Source: Kalaharituber pfeilii
Lineage: Eukaryota; Ascomycota; Pezizomycetes; Pezizales; Pezizaceae
NCBI GenBank assembly: GCA_015179045.1
Contig: WHUZ01000222.1
Coordinates: forward strand, 1-23,889
Direction: 5' to 3'
DNA: 23,889 nt
In this document: in pieces, positions 1 through 8,551 of the stretch
How the letters are laid out: every line of letters begins with the position of its first letter
How positions within the stretch are numbered: the first letter of the stretch is position 1
The notes under the pieces: generated by a model
The model's input: the letters and a program-made list of their open reading frames with translations, nothing else
What the model was told of the DNA's origin: nothing
The model's database searches: none
Position numbers and translations under genes: made by a program

Positions 1-299
1 TATGAAAATTATTTATCTATACTGTCATTATTCATTCTATAGTGGGTATGAGTTATCAATATACTTGATACAGATTCATCATAATCACCCTATTCATTTA
101 CTAGCTCTAAAAGAAGGTTCCCCAGATTTCTTATCAATAAATGCACCTTAACTCCTCTTGCTTATACAACAAATAATGACTCCGCTACTAAGAATAAACT
201 GCCATCTCTTATAATATGTTCTATAAGGATTATTTAGTATTTAGGGTCTGTCGGCTTGTCTATTAGAGCATCTGACTGTCTGTTCCATGTTTGTCCTAA
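1..299. other. AT-rich DNA, possible N-terminal part of the adjacent transposase relic
   Basis: No reading frame, repeat or RNA gene is recognisable here. The stretch lies directly upstream of the first recognisable motif of the Plavaka-like relic. Such transposases usually have a zinc-finger N-terminal region of variable sequence, so this may be its decayed remainder. I see no cysteine/histidine pattern that proves it, and no terminal inverted repeat at the window edge. Confidence 0.3.
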
Positions 300-2915
300 T
301 TGGTATCCCTAGGTACTATTCCATACAGCTAAGGATTATAAACTTATTTATAAGTTTTAAAGAGATAGGTCTATAAAGTTATACATCGACTATATATTAG
401 AGAAAGGCCTAAATAGAGATATGACTATATTTCAATCTTTAAGGGAAATCCAGGAGCTTTTAATACTAGCTAACAAGTACTATAGGTTACTTTTATTCAA
501 ATATCCTAAATTAATGAATATGAAGCTAAGTAAGCTAGTTAGATATTAAATAATATAAAGAGATTTTTTATACCTATCAATTGATATAGTTTACTACTAT
601 GACTTCTTTAAATATATAAAACTGCTCTTGAAGTATCTATCATTTATCGATCATATATATTATATTTCTATTTAGTTATTTAATAATGAGAGAGTATAAA
701 TCTTTAGGGATATTTATACCATAGATTAGTAATAGTCAACATAAAGTATATTGTTACTACAGTCGACTATTGTCCCCATCATTTGTGCTTCTGACAAAAC
801 TCACTTGACCAATCTTTTAGGTAACAAATACCTCTAGCCACTATATATAACTATTAGAAATATTGATAAGAAACTTGAGTAGAAAAAATCATTATTAGCC
901 TAAATATATATTAGTCTATTACTTATCTCTATTGATATATCAAGCTCTGAGCTAAATGCCAAACAGGTATAGTATACTACTATTTACTATATACTTGTAT
1001 CTCTCTGATTTATAGGACTTCTCAACTGACTCCTTAACCTTCTATGCTCTGATTAACAAATTCGCTTGTATTATCTTATACTGACTAGTTAAGTTATAGA
1101 CTACTCTGAGCAATATACAGTTGTATTTGTTTAAAACTCTCAGTATTCCATCTGTACTATTTCTAAAGACAATATAAGACAAGCTCTATCTCTTCATGGA
1201 TAGCCTTTGAGGACCTTATATAGTACTTTAATAATAGAGATGATTTTGATCACCTTTCTGTAATATAGAAATAATATGAAATATATTTAATATATAATCT
1301 ATTTAATGAATACTCTTACTACAATACATATCAGCTGTGGAGGTTTGATTGGCTCTATATTATAATACTTGGTTTGCTCAAACAATATCTAATACTATAG
1401 TTGCAGACACTGCTAAAAAATCATAGGAAGTTACAAGCCTGAGAGAAGTAAATTAATAAGTGTCCACCATTCCTAGTCTTATATCACCTTACCAACTATC
1501 TGTCCTCTATAAAATAGCATAATGGAAAAGAGATACAAAACCTTATTCAGTATTTATTAGCAAGTTTAGCTTCTGTTCTCAAACTACTGAGCATGTTGAC
1601 ATATGATCCCACTAATATTAAGATTCTTTAAGCTTCGTATAAGCTTCTAGAGATTGTTCTTTTAACCCAACAATGATTCTATTCTATGACTTCCCTTTAT
1701 TACTTAAAGGATGCTATCATGGAGTTCTACAATGTAAAAAGTATCTTTGGCTCAGTACATATGACCCTGAAGCAACTTATATGGATTAAGAAGTGGATTA
1801 TCTAGCAAGCTATACAAGAGAGGCTGGATGATATATGGGTTGAAATGATACTTAGAAATGAAATATGGAAGAGGTGTCACTTCAACTTTCCTAAGATGTA
1901 CTTGCTGAGCCATATTAATGAAGTAATAATTTAGCATAGTTCAATAGACAATTAAATAACTAAGATATCAAAGGCACTCCATATAGCATATAAGGACATA
2001 TACTGCTCTTTAAATCAAGTTAACTATACCTAACAAATATTAGACTACATGAACTGCTCTATGAGAATAGGTTATATGTATGCAAGTATTATTTATTTAG
2101 CTACTAAGGGTTATTATATCTCAGAATCTGCTTATATTTTTAAGTTATTGCCTCTAGTGATATATAGATTGAATACTTGTATTGCTTACAATTACAACAA
2201 GAAAAGCTCTAGATATGTACCAAGATGAGTGGAACATGATCTTTATATACTCTTCCAATCTATATACTATCTTCTATACCTGGCAGCTATTCAGTATAGC
2301 AAGTTCAACTTGCTATCGATTTATGAGGCAGAAGTTAAATACTTAGCTTGTTATCTATGTATTTCTACCTTATGTCTATTCAATGACCTGTTTGGGTATA
2401 GTTCGTAGTTGCAAAAATTGTTTAGTGATTACACAGAATTTAAATCATTATTTCTTATTCAGCCTACATATAAGTTGAAGTTATCATTGCCATCTATTCA
2501 GAATCCTTCTGTTTTTAAGTAAACTTCTTTATATTGTACTCCTGAGGGTACTCATTACTATCACAAACCTGTACATCATACTTTATAGATTTGATATACT
2601 AATGCTATAATGGAGGAAACCTTTTAAGATTGCAAAATTGCATTATCTGTATTATATTATATATAGCCAGTACTATATACCTTTATAAAATCTTCCTACT
2701 GGCAGAGATATCTATATTTGCCTCAATTCTGATTGAATAAGAACTTTGGATACGTTTTTAATCTTATATTACTTGACATTTTTGGGTACCATGATCTGAC
2801 CAGCTTACCAGATGCAGATTATAGTATGGTTTTACTTAAATATTCATGCTTTAGCTGATTTTGCTGCTAGCTATAATGTATGGAAGATAGAGCTCATGTA
2901 GTTCCAATACTGCAT
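300..2915 (+). pseudogene. Plavaka-type (CMC/EnSpm-like) DNA transposase, heavily decayed
   Basis: This is a relic of a cut-and-paste DNA transposase of the fungal Plavaka group. In order I see: P-R-Y-Y-S near 308, resembling the conserved PW-Y/P-F start of the family; an IFRDIYT-like block near 700 followed by I-D and three consecutive stops (727-735), where the family has H-T-G-D-W-W-W; the signature SDKTHLTNLLGNKYL at about 787-831, then PLYITIRNI; a segment ending FNFPKMYLLSHI at about 1881-1916, matching the family's F-N-I-P-K-x-H-x-L-x-H block; ALHIAYKD near 1971-1994; and a C-terminal block ending AHVVPILHG near 2910. From about 1599 to 2300 the motifs stay in one frame, and at least one frameshift separates them from the 787 motif. 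Many stops replace Gln or Trp, as RIP would produce. About 870 codons is close to family size. No terminal inverted repeats were found. The family call is from motif recall. Confidence 0.72.
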
Positions 2916-3216
2916 GGCTAATAGTCTCTAAGTATATGGCTACTAAACAATTATATTGATATTGATACATACTAGTATATTTATTAATATTAGTCTCTAT
3001 AAATTTCAAGTATCTATTCTTATAACTATACTCTTTTTATTATATATATATATATATTGTTTTCTATTATTTATAGTATAGTTTATTAATATTCCTATTA
3101 TAGTATATAATCTTATTATATTATTTTATTCTGCTTTTGAGTACCTCATTACTTTGCTCTGCTCTATTATTCAATTTCATTTGTTGTTTTGACTTACGCT
3201 TTTTATTATATATACT
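2916..3216. other. AT-rich spacer with a short TA tract
   Basis: A very AT-rich stretch with an alternating TA run around 3039-3056. No coding motif, inverted repeat end or RNA gene is visible. It separates the transposase relic from an LTR-like fragment and may include the decayed 3' end of the transposon. Confidence 0.4.
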
Positions 3217-3420
3217 TATTATCATGGCTTGGCATGTCATGGCAGCAGAGGGAAGCTGATTACTAGTATATATGGACATCTAAGGGAGCCAAGATCCTTA
3301 ACCACATATGCAAATGTAAGTGAGTTACTGACCAGCCCATATGGATACTCCTATATATACTAACCATACTCATCAGGAAAAAAGGAAGTTTGCACCCTCA
3401 GCACTACAAGCGCCACAACA
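3217..3420 (+). repeat. Diverged LTR-like fragment related to the TRIM LTR at 17976
   Basis: Three blocks match the TRIM LTR in the same order: the start region with TCATGGCAG (TRIM: ACATGGCAG), TGACCAGCCCA in the middle, and GATACTCCTATATAT with the TATA-like motif followed by CC/AACCATACT. The fragment can be framed from TATTAT (TG changed to TA) to CACAACA, about 204 bp against 239 bp in the TRIM, so it would carry internal deletions. The 5-bp flanks (ATACT and CTGGG) do not match, and no second LTR is nearby. It may be a solo LTR or a truncated copy. Similarity was judged by eye. Confidence 0.42.
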
Positions 3421-3540
3421 CTGGGGCGTTGGGGCATAAACTCGACTCCATAATATACTACTTCGGCTCAGCACGTCACAAACCCATGAGATCATACTAC
3501 TGCATCCCTAATGCACAGGGTGCACTCTACTGAATGACTT

Positions 3541-3791
3541 CTCAGGGACGCAGTTGACCTAATAGGCCTCGTTGGTAATGCAGGTAACCTAATAGGCCTC
3601 TTCATAACGTTGGCCACCTGGTGTGTCTCGTTGATAATGCAGGTCACTTAGTGAATCTCATTAGTAATACACGTAACCTAGTAGATGTTGTTGAGTATGC
3701 TATTGACATGATTAGGCTTGTTGGGGACGCACGTAACCTAGTAGATGTTATTGAGCATGCTGTTAATATAATTGGGCTCGTTGAGGATGCA
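3541..3791 (+). repeat. 30-bp minisatellite, about nine units
   Basis: Units of 27-30 bp begin at 3541, 3568, 3598, 3627, 3657, 3687, 3717, 3747 and 3777. The common core is C-T-C-G-T-T-G-N-N-A-A-T-G-C followed by GTAACCTAGTAGAT or a variant. Later units pair into a 60-bp higher order: GCACGTAACCTAGTAGAT alternates with GCT(G/A)TTAATATAATTGGG-like units. Because 30 is a multiple of three, a frame from 3621 stays open through the array and on to 4031. It reads ten-residue blocks such as LVGDARNLVD and VIEHAVNIIG. The non-repetitive tail of that frame has no recognisable domain, so I treat the open frame as a by-product of the period. Confidence 0.8.
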
Positions 3792-4089
3792 ATTTCCTCT
3801 AAAGCCTTATTGGGGGTGCACTGTGATGGTAGTACCACATTGTCAACTCTGTTTACACATTCTCATATGTTCTCAATTCAGTATATATTAAATTATTTAT
3901 ATATTCCTAGCTATCGCGATATATACAGGTGCCCTTTCATGACCCTTCCATACCCCACAACTCCACTGTATTGTCATACCTTTTCATCAACACTCTATAC
4001 CATACCGCTCTACCACATTCCAGTAGATTAAGCCTTTCATGCTACATTAAGCGCTGCAGAGGAAAGGCTGCCATACCTTCTAAATTGAA
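3792..4089. other. Unique spacer between two tandem arrays
   Basis: About 300 bp between the 30-bp and 56-bp arrays. Only short open frames cross it and none shows a recognisable domain. I see no RNA gene or transposon end. Confidence 0.35.
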
Positions 4090-4998
4090 CTCATTTGCCA
4101 TTCTCATGTCGTTAGAAGGGCCTCACAGTACTAGTAGCTGACAGATTGAGCTCATATCCATATATCTTATGACGTTAAAAGAGACCTGACATACTTGTGA
4201 AATTGACCTCATTCTGCTATTGTGGTGTTGTCGATTGGGTCCTATAATACATGTCAGATTTAGCTCATATTCACATATCCTGCGACATTGAAAGGGACCC
4301 ACCACATGTATGAAATTATACTCATCATGCTATTCTTGTGCCTTCTAAAGGGCCTTATAGTACATGTCAGATTCAGTTTATGTTCACATATCTCGTGATG
4401 TTGAATGGGACCCACTGTACCTATGTACTGAGCTCTCATTACCATACCTATATATCCCGCAACATTGAAAGGGACCCGCTATACCTGTAATATTGACCTC
4501 ATTCTGCCATTCTCGTGTTGTCGATTTGGCTCTACAGTACGTGTGAGATTCAGCTCATGTTCATACATCTTGATCTTGATAGGGACCTACCATACCTGTA
4601 AATTGAGCTGATTTTATAATATCTTGTTCTAGTAGAAGGGCCCTATAGTATTGTGTTAGTCTCATACTGCTATATATCATGCCATAGATGAAGGCCTACC
4701 ATACCTGTGAAGTTGAACTCTTTCTGCCATTCTCGTGCTGTCAAAAAGGCTCTGCAGTATGTGTCAATGTCAGTTTGAGCTCCTGCTCACAAATCTCATG
4801 ACTCTAAAAGAGACCCGCCATACCTATAAATTTAGCTCATGTTGCTATATCTCATACTGGACTCTAGGGTACTTATGAAGTTAAGCTCACATTCACATAT
4901 CTCATGACATTGAAAGGGGCCTGCTATACCAGTTACTAGAGCTCATTGTACAGCATTTCGTGCTGTCGAGTGAGACCTGTTAATATATGTGAGTAAGT
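4090..4998 (+). repeat. 56-bp satellite-like array with alternating A/B monomers (about 16 units)
   Basis: Monomers of about 50-65 bp, most of them 56-57 bp, each begin with CTCAT or a variant. They start near 4090, 4151, 4208, 4264, 4321, 4377, 4433, 4498, 4554, 4608, 4661, 4718, 4780, 4836, 4886 and 4942. Two versions alternate. Version A reads TTCACATATCTCGTGACATTG then AAAGGGACCC and TACCTGT. Version B reads TCTGCCATTCTCGTG then GGGCCCTA and ACATGTCAGATTCAG. The A+B dimer is therefore about 113 bp. A and B align along their whole length (CTCAT, then a GGG/CC core, then a TGT/AATT end), so they share one ancestral monomer. Similarity between neighbours looks moderate, meaning the array is old. 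No long reading frame passes through. Confidence 0.82.
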
Positions 4999-5023
4999 TA
5001 TGCGATATGTAAGTAGGTTGTAT

Positions 5024-5131
5024 GAAGAACAAAAAAGGATAAAGAAGCATGAAAAAGGACGACAAAGTACAAAGAAGGACGAAGAAGCATAAAGAAGGAG
5101 GATGAAGTATGAAGAAGAATGAAGAAGCACT
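5024..5131 (+). repeat. Polypurine tract with irregular AAGAAG-rich units
   Basis: Roughly 100 bases are almost purely purine on the + strand, with loosely repeated blocks such as ACGAAGAAGCATAAAGAAGG spaced about 17-20 bases apart. The minus strand is pyrimidine-rich and gives low-complexity open frames rich in Ser, Phe and Leu, which I do not regard as genes. It lies between the 56-bp and 12-bp arrays. Confidence 0.65.
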
Positions 5132-5142
5132 TTCTATAAAAA

Positions 5143-5265
5143 GTCACTCTTGAATAGATTCCTGAGTTGACTCCTGAATTGACTCTGGAATTGACTCCTG
5201 AATTGACTCTAGAATTGACTCCTAAATTAACTTCTGAATTGACTTCTAAATTGACTCCTAAATTC
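5143..5265 (+). repeat. 12-bp minisatellite, about ten units
   Basis: The consensus TTGACTCCTGAA is repeated every 12 bp: units start at 5143, 5155, 5167, 5179, 5191, 5203, 5215, 5227, 5239 and 5251. CCTGAA and CTGGAA/CTAGAA forms alternate in the middle, so a 24-bp dimer was amplified at one stage. On the minus strand the period codes for a four-residue repeat (N-S-G-V / N-S-R-V) inside a frame of about 97 codons from 5291. Nothing outside the repeat supports a protein. Confidence 0.85.
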
Positions 5266-5364
5266 AATATGCAAGTAGGGGCAATTCTCATAGTATCAAC
5301 ATACTAGCTAGAACTAGATTAATCAGCAACTCATACTATGCCTAGTCTAGTTGTATTATCCTAC

Positions 5365-5372
5365 TGTGGTAG
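5365..5372 (+). repeat. Left 8-bp target-site duplication of the MITE
   Basis: TGTGGTAG directly precedes the element's terminal TAGTG. The matching copy on the right (5744-5751) is TGTAGTAG, one G/A transition away. Confidence 0.75.
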
Positions 5373-5743
5373 TAGTGAGCGGCACGAGCTGAGCCAGCTC
5401 GAGCCAGCTTGAGCACAAGCTTACACGAGCTAGCTCGAGCTCAAACGAGCCAAGATTATACTTGTGCTTTTCTTGATAGCTCACTAAAATGCTTAGCTAG
5501 TGCAAGGTTTCATAAACTGTAAATATCTAATATAGTAAAAATTAGAGACTTGGAGCTCATTCTGACCTACCAACAACTTCGAAATGCACAATTTAGCTGA
5601 TAGTAGTAAGAAAGATAAAAATTTAGCTTAGTTTAGTTTAATTTGTTAATATTATGTATATAATCAATCCAGGCTCGAGCTCATGCTACGTCAGCTTTAG
5701 CTCACCCTCCAGCTCGGCTCGAGCTAGCTCGTGCCGCTCATTA
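5373..5743. mobile_element. hAT-type MITE (371 bp, non-autonomous DNA transposon)
   Basis: The two ends form a terminal inverted repeat: the left end is TAGTGAGCGGCACGAGCT and the reverse complement of the right end is TAATGAGCGGCACGAGCT, 17 of 18 bases identical. The inverted similarity continues inward as GAGC/AGCTCGAGCC motifs. The ends are flanked by an 8-bp direct duplication. An 8-bp duplication together with ends beginning TARTG (hAT consensus roughly YARNG) points to the hAT superfamily. GAGCTCGAGC-type motifs are clustered near both ends, as in many subterminal transposase-binding regions. The interior (about 5460-5660) is AT-rich and has no transposase, so movement would need a transposase supplied from elsewhere. 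Confidence 0.82.
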
Positions 5744-5751
5744 TGTAGTAG
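5744..5751 (+). repeat. Right 8-bp target-site duplication of the MITE
   Basis: TGTAGTAG follows the element's terminal ATTA and matches the left copy TGTGGTAG at 7 of 8 positions. Confidence 0.75.
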
Positions 5752-5802
5752 TCTGGTTGTTATTGGGAGCTATTCTAGCTAGCCTGTGGGATTATAGCAG
5801 GC

Positions 5803-6050
5803 AGCTGAAATGGCCTGAGTGACCTTATCAGCACCGAATTTAGCAACCTATTCAAGACCCAATGGGGGCCCAAGTGAACTAACTAGCACTCAATTCAGTA
5901 ATCTAAGGGACCTACCTAAAAGCTTAAGCTGAAATGGCCTGAATAATCTGATTAGTACTGAATTTAGTAATCTATACAAGACTCAACGAGGCTCAAGTGA
6001 CCTTACCAGTACTCAATTCAGTAACTTAATAGAGAGCTCAAGTGACCTGG
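5803..6050 (+). repeat. Degenerate tandem array, 124-bp dimer of about 56-bp monomers
   Basis: AGCTGAAATGGCCTGA occurs at 5803 and 5927, giving a 124-bp period. Each copy splits into halves carrying ACTGAATTTAGTAATCTA and AGTACTCAATTCAGTAACTTA, which align with each other and begin with CTGA/CAAGTGACCTTA. Half units start near 5813, 5869, 5937 and 5991, with a trailing CAAGTGACC at about 6039. The monomer length resembles that of the 4090-4998 array, but I see no convincing sequence match between them. Confidence 0.72.
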
Positions 6051-6174
6051 AAGTGAGCTAGTATATAGTACACTCTGCTCCTTTTCAACACTATAAACTT
6101 GATACCAATTCCGTAATGTACTAACTAGGGCAGTTCATGCATGCTACAATATTGTCTAATCGAGTCAATATACT

Positions 6175-6661
6175 ATCTTGAGCATACGCATAAGATATAG
6201 AATTGTAGAACACATTGAACATGTTGAGCATATTAAGCATGTTGAGCATGTTAAGCATATTGAGCACATTAAGCATGTTGAGTATGTTAAGCATGTTGAG
6301 CATATTGAGTGTGCACATAAGATGTAGGGCATATTAGGCACATTGAGTATGTTGAATATATTGAGTGTATACATGAAATATTGAATATATTGCATACATA
6401 CAAGCATAGTGAGCATATTAAGTATGTTGAGTATGTTGAGTACTCATATGAGATAGAGGGTATATTGGGCACATTGAGCATATTGAGTATGTATACATGA
6501 GATATACAACATATGAGGTATACAACACATTATTGGGCATGTTGCATACACTTATGAGATGTAGGTACATTGAGCATAGTAAGTATGTTGAGTGTACGCA
6601 TATGAGATGTAAGACATATTGAGCACATTAAGCATATTAAGTATATTGAGTATGTTGAGCA
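6175..6661 (+). repeat. 9-bp minisatellite with higher-order interspersed units
   Basis: The core unit CATGTTGAG or CATATTAAG is repeated every 9 bp from about 6220 to 6310 and in several later runs. Between the runs a second block recurs, of the type GTGCACATAAGATGTAGGGCATATTAGGCAC, seen near 6186, 6312, 6441, 6549 and 6598. It gives an irregular higher-order structure. On the minus strand the period codes for N-M-L or C-S-T triplets, producing low-complexity open frames that I do not call genes. The array stops where the retroposon begins and resumes at 8925. Confidence 0.8.
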
Positions 6662-7520
6662 CCACTGACAACAACCACCTCAGGACGAGTATTTGGAGGT
6701 GACTCCACAACCACAATGTCCCCTCCGCTGAAATTTACATAGATCGAAAGCGCTCAGTAAGCTGAGTTTATTGATCTAATTCTTATTCTCAAATACCCGA
6801 TAGTGTGAATTTCCCCTGTGAGGCAAAATCTCGAGGATCTGTCAGCTCACTACCACCATTGCCAGCATATCACCCTATTCCTATCGTGCCAAGACCATGA
6901 GGCTCAGCGCCATCAAGAGTGATGTCACGGCATTCCTAGAAAAGAACAATGAAGGACTGGAAAAGGAAGTGTTCCTGTACTTCGTATACGTAGATGCGGA
7001 AAAGTGGGAGTTCCGTTTTTTCTGTGGGGACACAGGCGATGAGAAACCTTACTGGCAAGAAGAATATTTCTAGTGCCCAAGCAAGAGATTGGGGTTCAGC
7101 CCAATCACGGCTATTCATACGGAGCCAGCACCACCACTACTACTGCCACCGCCACTACCACCACCACTGCCACAGACACCAGCCAGTCCTAGTATGACCA
7201 ACTGGATATACAAGATGGAGCGCTGACTTAGTAATGAGGAGGCCAAAAAGATCACGTTGTCTACGGGAGCACCACCAATGCCGACACTATTGCCGCCATC
7301 AGAACTATCGGCGTCAGTACCACTACCATCAAAAACTCCCACTCTACTATCAAAACCCTCCAATAGACTAAAAGGAAGAGCTAAGCTTCTGACCCAAGAA
7401 AAACCTTATCAGTGCCACTAGGAAAATACTTGGAAGGACTCCACCACTACTACCTCTCCACTAACCACACCTAATGCCAACACTAGAGGGAAAGCCAGTA
7501 TCATGATACATAGTATTGCA

Positions 7521-7534
7521 TTAAGAAAGGACTT
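7521..7534 (+). repeat. Left 14-bp target-site duplication of the inner LINE
   Basis: TTAAGAAAGGACTT lies at the start of the T run and matches TTAAGGAAGGACTT at 8538-8551 with a single G/A transition. The last two T bases overlap the T run. Confidence 0.75.
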
Positions 7535-8537
7535 TTTTTTTTTTTTTTTTTTTTCATATAACCCTGCTTATAGCTGTTCGCTATGGTAGGGCCCCTGGGT
7601 CTAGACCCTCAAAGCCCGGAGGCAGGCTTATCTACCTAAATCTTCCACTGCCATCTCTACAAACGAAAACATCGACCTCTCCCTGCCGCACTTCCCCGAG
7701 GCACTTAAAAATAGCTACATCTTTCTTCCGCTGCTACCTACTAACAAACGGAAATTCGCCCCCTCCTCCTACACCTTCAGCGAACCAAAAAACTCTCCCA
7801 GCGCATTCACTATCTCCCCATTCTCCTGTTCCATCATCTATTTCTTGTCAATATGCTCCCACCTTCCCCATCCTTCCAGGTACTCTACCTCCTCACACTC
7901 AAATACCAGGTGGTCCACCGTTTATGTTTTCCGGCATCCACATACACTCCCCTCTATCACTTTTCTGATCCTTATTTCCCACTCCTTCCTCATCCCCTTT
8001 CCTGTTCTCAACCTCGTGAACGCCATTGCAGCCCTCCTTCTCTACTCCATTACTGCCCCCCTCCATAATCCCTTTCTTTTCTTTCCACCACACGTAGTTG
8101 CTTCCACTTCTGCCGTAGCCCTCCTTCTGTAGCTACCAATCTCCCTATCCTGTCTGCCACCTTCTTTGCTTCGACATCTGCCGCCTCGTTGCCAGTGATA
8201 CCAATATGTGCCTTGACCCATTACTTCTTGTAAATCAGTTAGAATGACTACCTTCGCCGGTGCCAGTACTACTCTTTCCAACCCCCTTTTGATTCCCTTC
8301 ACCTCCTTGTCCCACACCATTGCCTCCGTCCCTATCTCTTCTCCTCCCCGCCGTCTCACTTCCAAAAACCCCCTCCTACTCTCCCCTTCTCATTCATGCT
8401 GCTGTCTATATAAATGGTCCCTGCCCCCTGTATTGCTCAGAAGATCGCTGACTCCCACTCCTCTGCTCCCTCCTCTTTGCGACCTTCACTATTGGACTCT
8501 TCTATATCCACTTTCGCACATCTCCCTCCCATAACAC
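7533..8537 (-). mobile_element. 5'-truncated LINE (3' end of ORF2 with poly(A) tail), nested
   Basis: Read on the minus strand, the element enters within ORF2 just upstream of RNase H, continues through the zinc knuckle and a 3' UTR, and ends in 22 A (T run at 7533-7554 on +). A 14-bp duplication flanks it. Loss of the 5' end is typical of target-primed reverse transcription. Its base composition is higher in GC than the surrounding AT-rich DNA and it has few RIP-type stops, so it looks like one of the younger insertions in the window. Confidence 0.82.
7769..8537 (-). pseudogene. LINE ORF2 C-terminus: RNase H domain and zinc knuckle, frameshifted
   Basis: The fragment encodes the end of a non-LTR reverse transcriptase polyprotein. 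On the minus strand, in order: GAGTIYIDSSMN around 8400-8430, the first acidic strand of RNase H; VVILTDLQ around 8240-8265, which carries the TD-x-Q acidic residue; AHIGITGNEAADVEAKKVAD around 8150-8213, matching the H-x-G-I-x-G-N-E-x-A-D motif; and C-G-C-R-K-x-x-T-V-D-H-L-V-F-E-C around 7890-7945, the C-terminal CCHC-type knuckle with one Gln/Glu codon turned into TAA. The motifs occupy different frames, so at least two frameshifts exist. The endonuclease and reverse transcriptase are absent by 5' truncation. RNase H in ORF2 fits Tad/I-type fungal LINEs. Confidence 0.8.
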
Positions 8538-8551
8538 TTAAGGAAGGACTT
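8538..8551 (+). repeat. Right 14-bp target-site duplication of the inner LINE
   Basis: TTAAGGAAGGACTT marks the 5' (right) junction of the minus-strand insertion and restores the outer element's sequence. Confidence 0.75.

Noticed and set aside
3039..3056. TA run as a possible replication origin or centromere core
   Set aside because: Short TA runs are expected in RIP-affected AT-rich DNA; nothing else supports such a function.
3621..4031. 136-codon + strand open frame over the 30-bp array
   Set aside because: It stays open because the repeat period is a multiple of three; the non-repeat tail has no recognisable domain and there is no supporting context.
4936..5291. Minus-strand frames rich in Ser, Phe, Leu and Asn-Ser-Gly-Val
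   Set aside because: They come from the polypurine tract and the 12-bp repeat, and show no protein feature beyond the repeat itself.
6121..6481. Overlapping minus-strand open frames rich in Met, Leu, Asn or Cys
   Set aside because: They are translations of the 9-bp minisatellite in different frames, low in complexity and without flanking coding signals.
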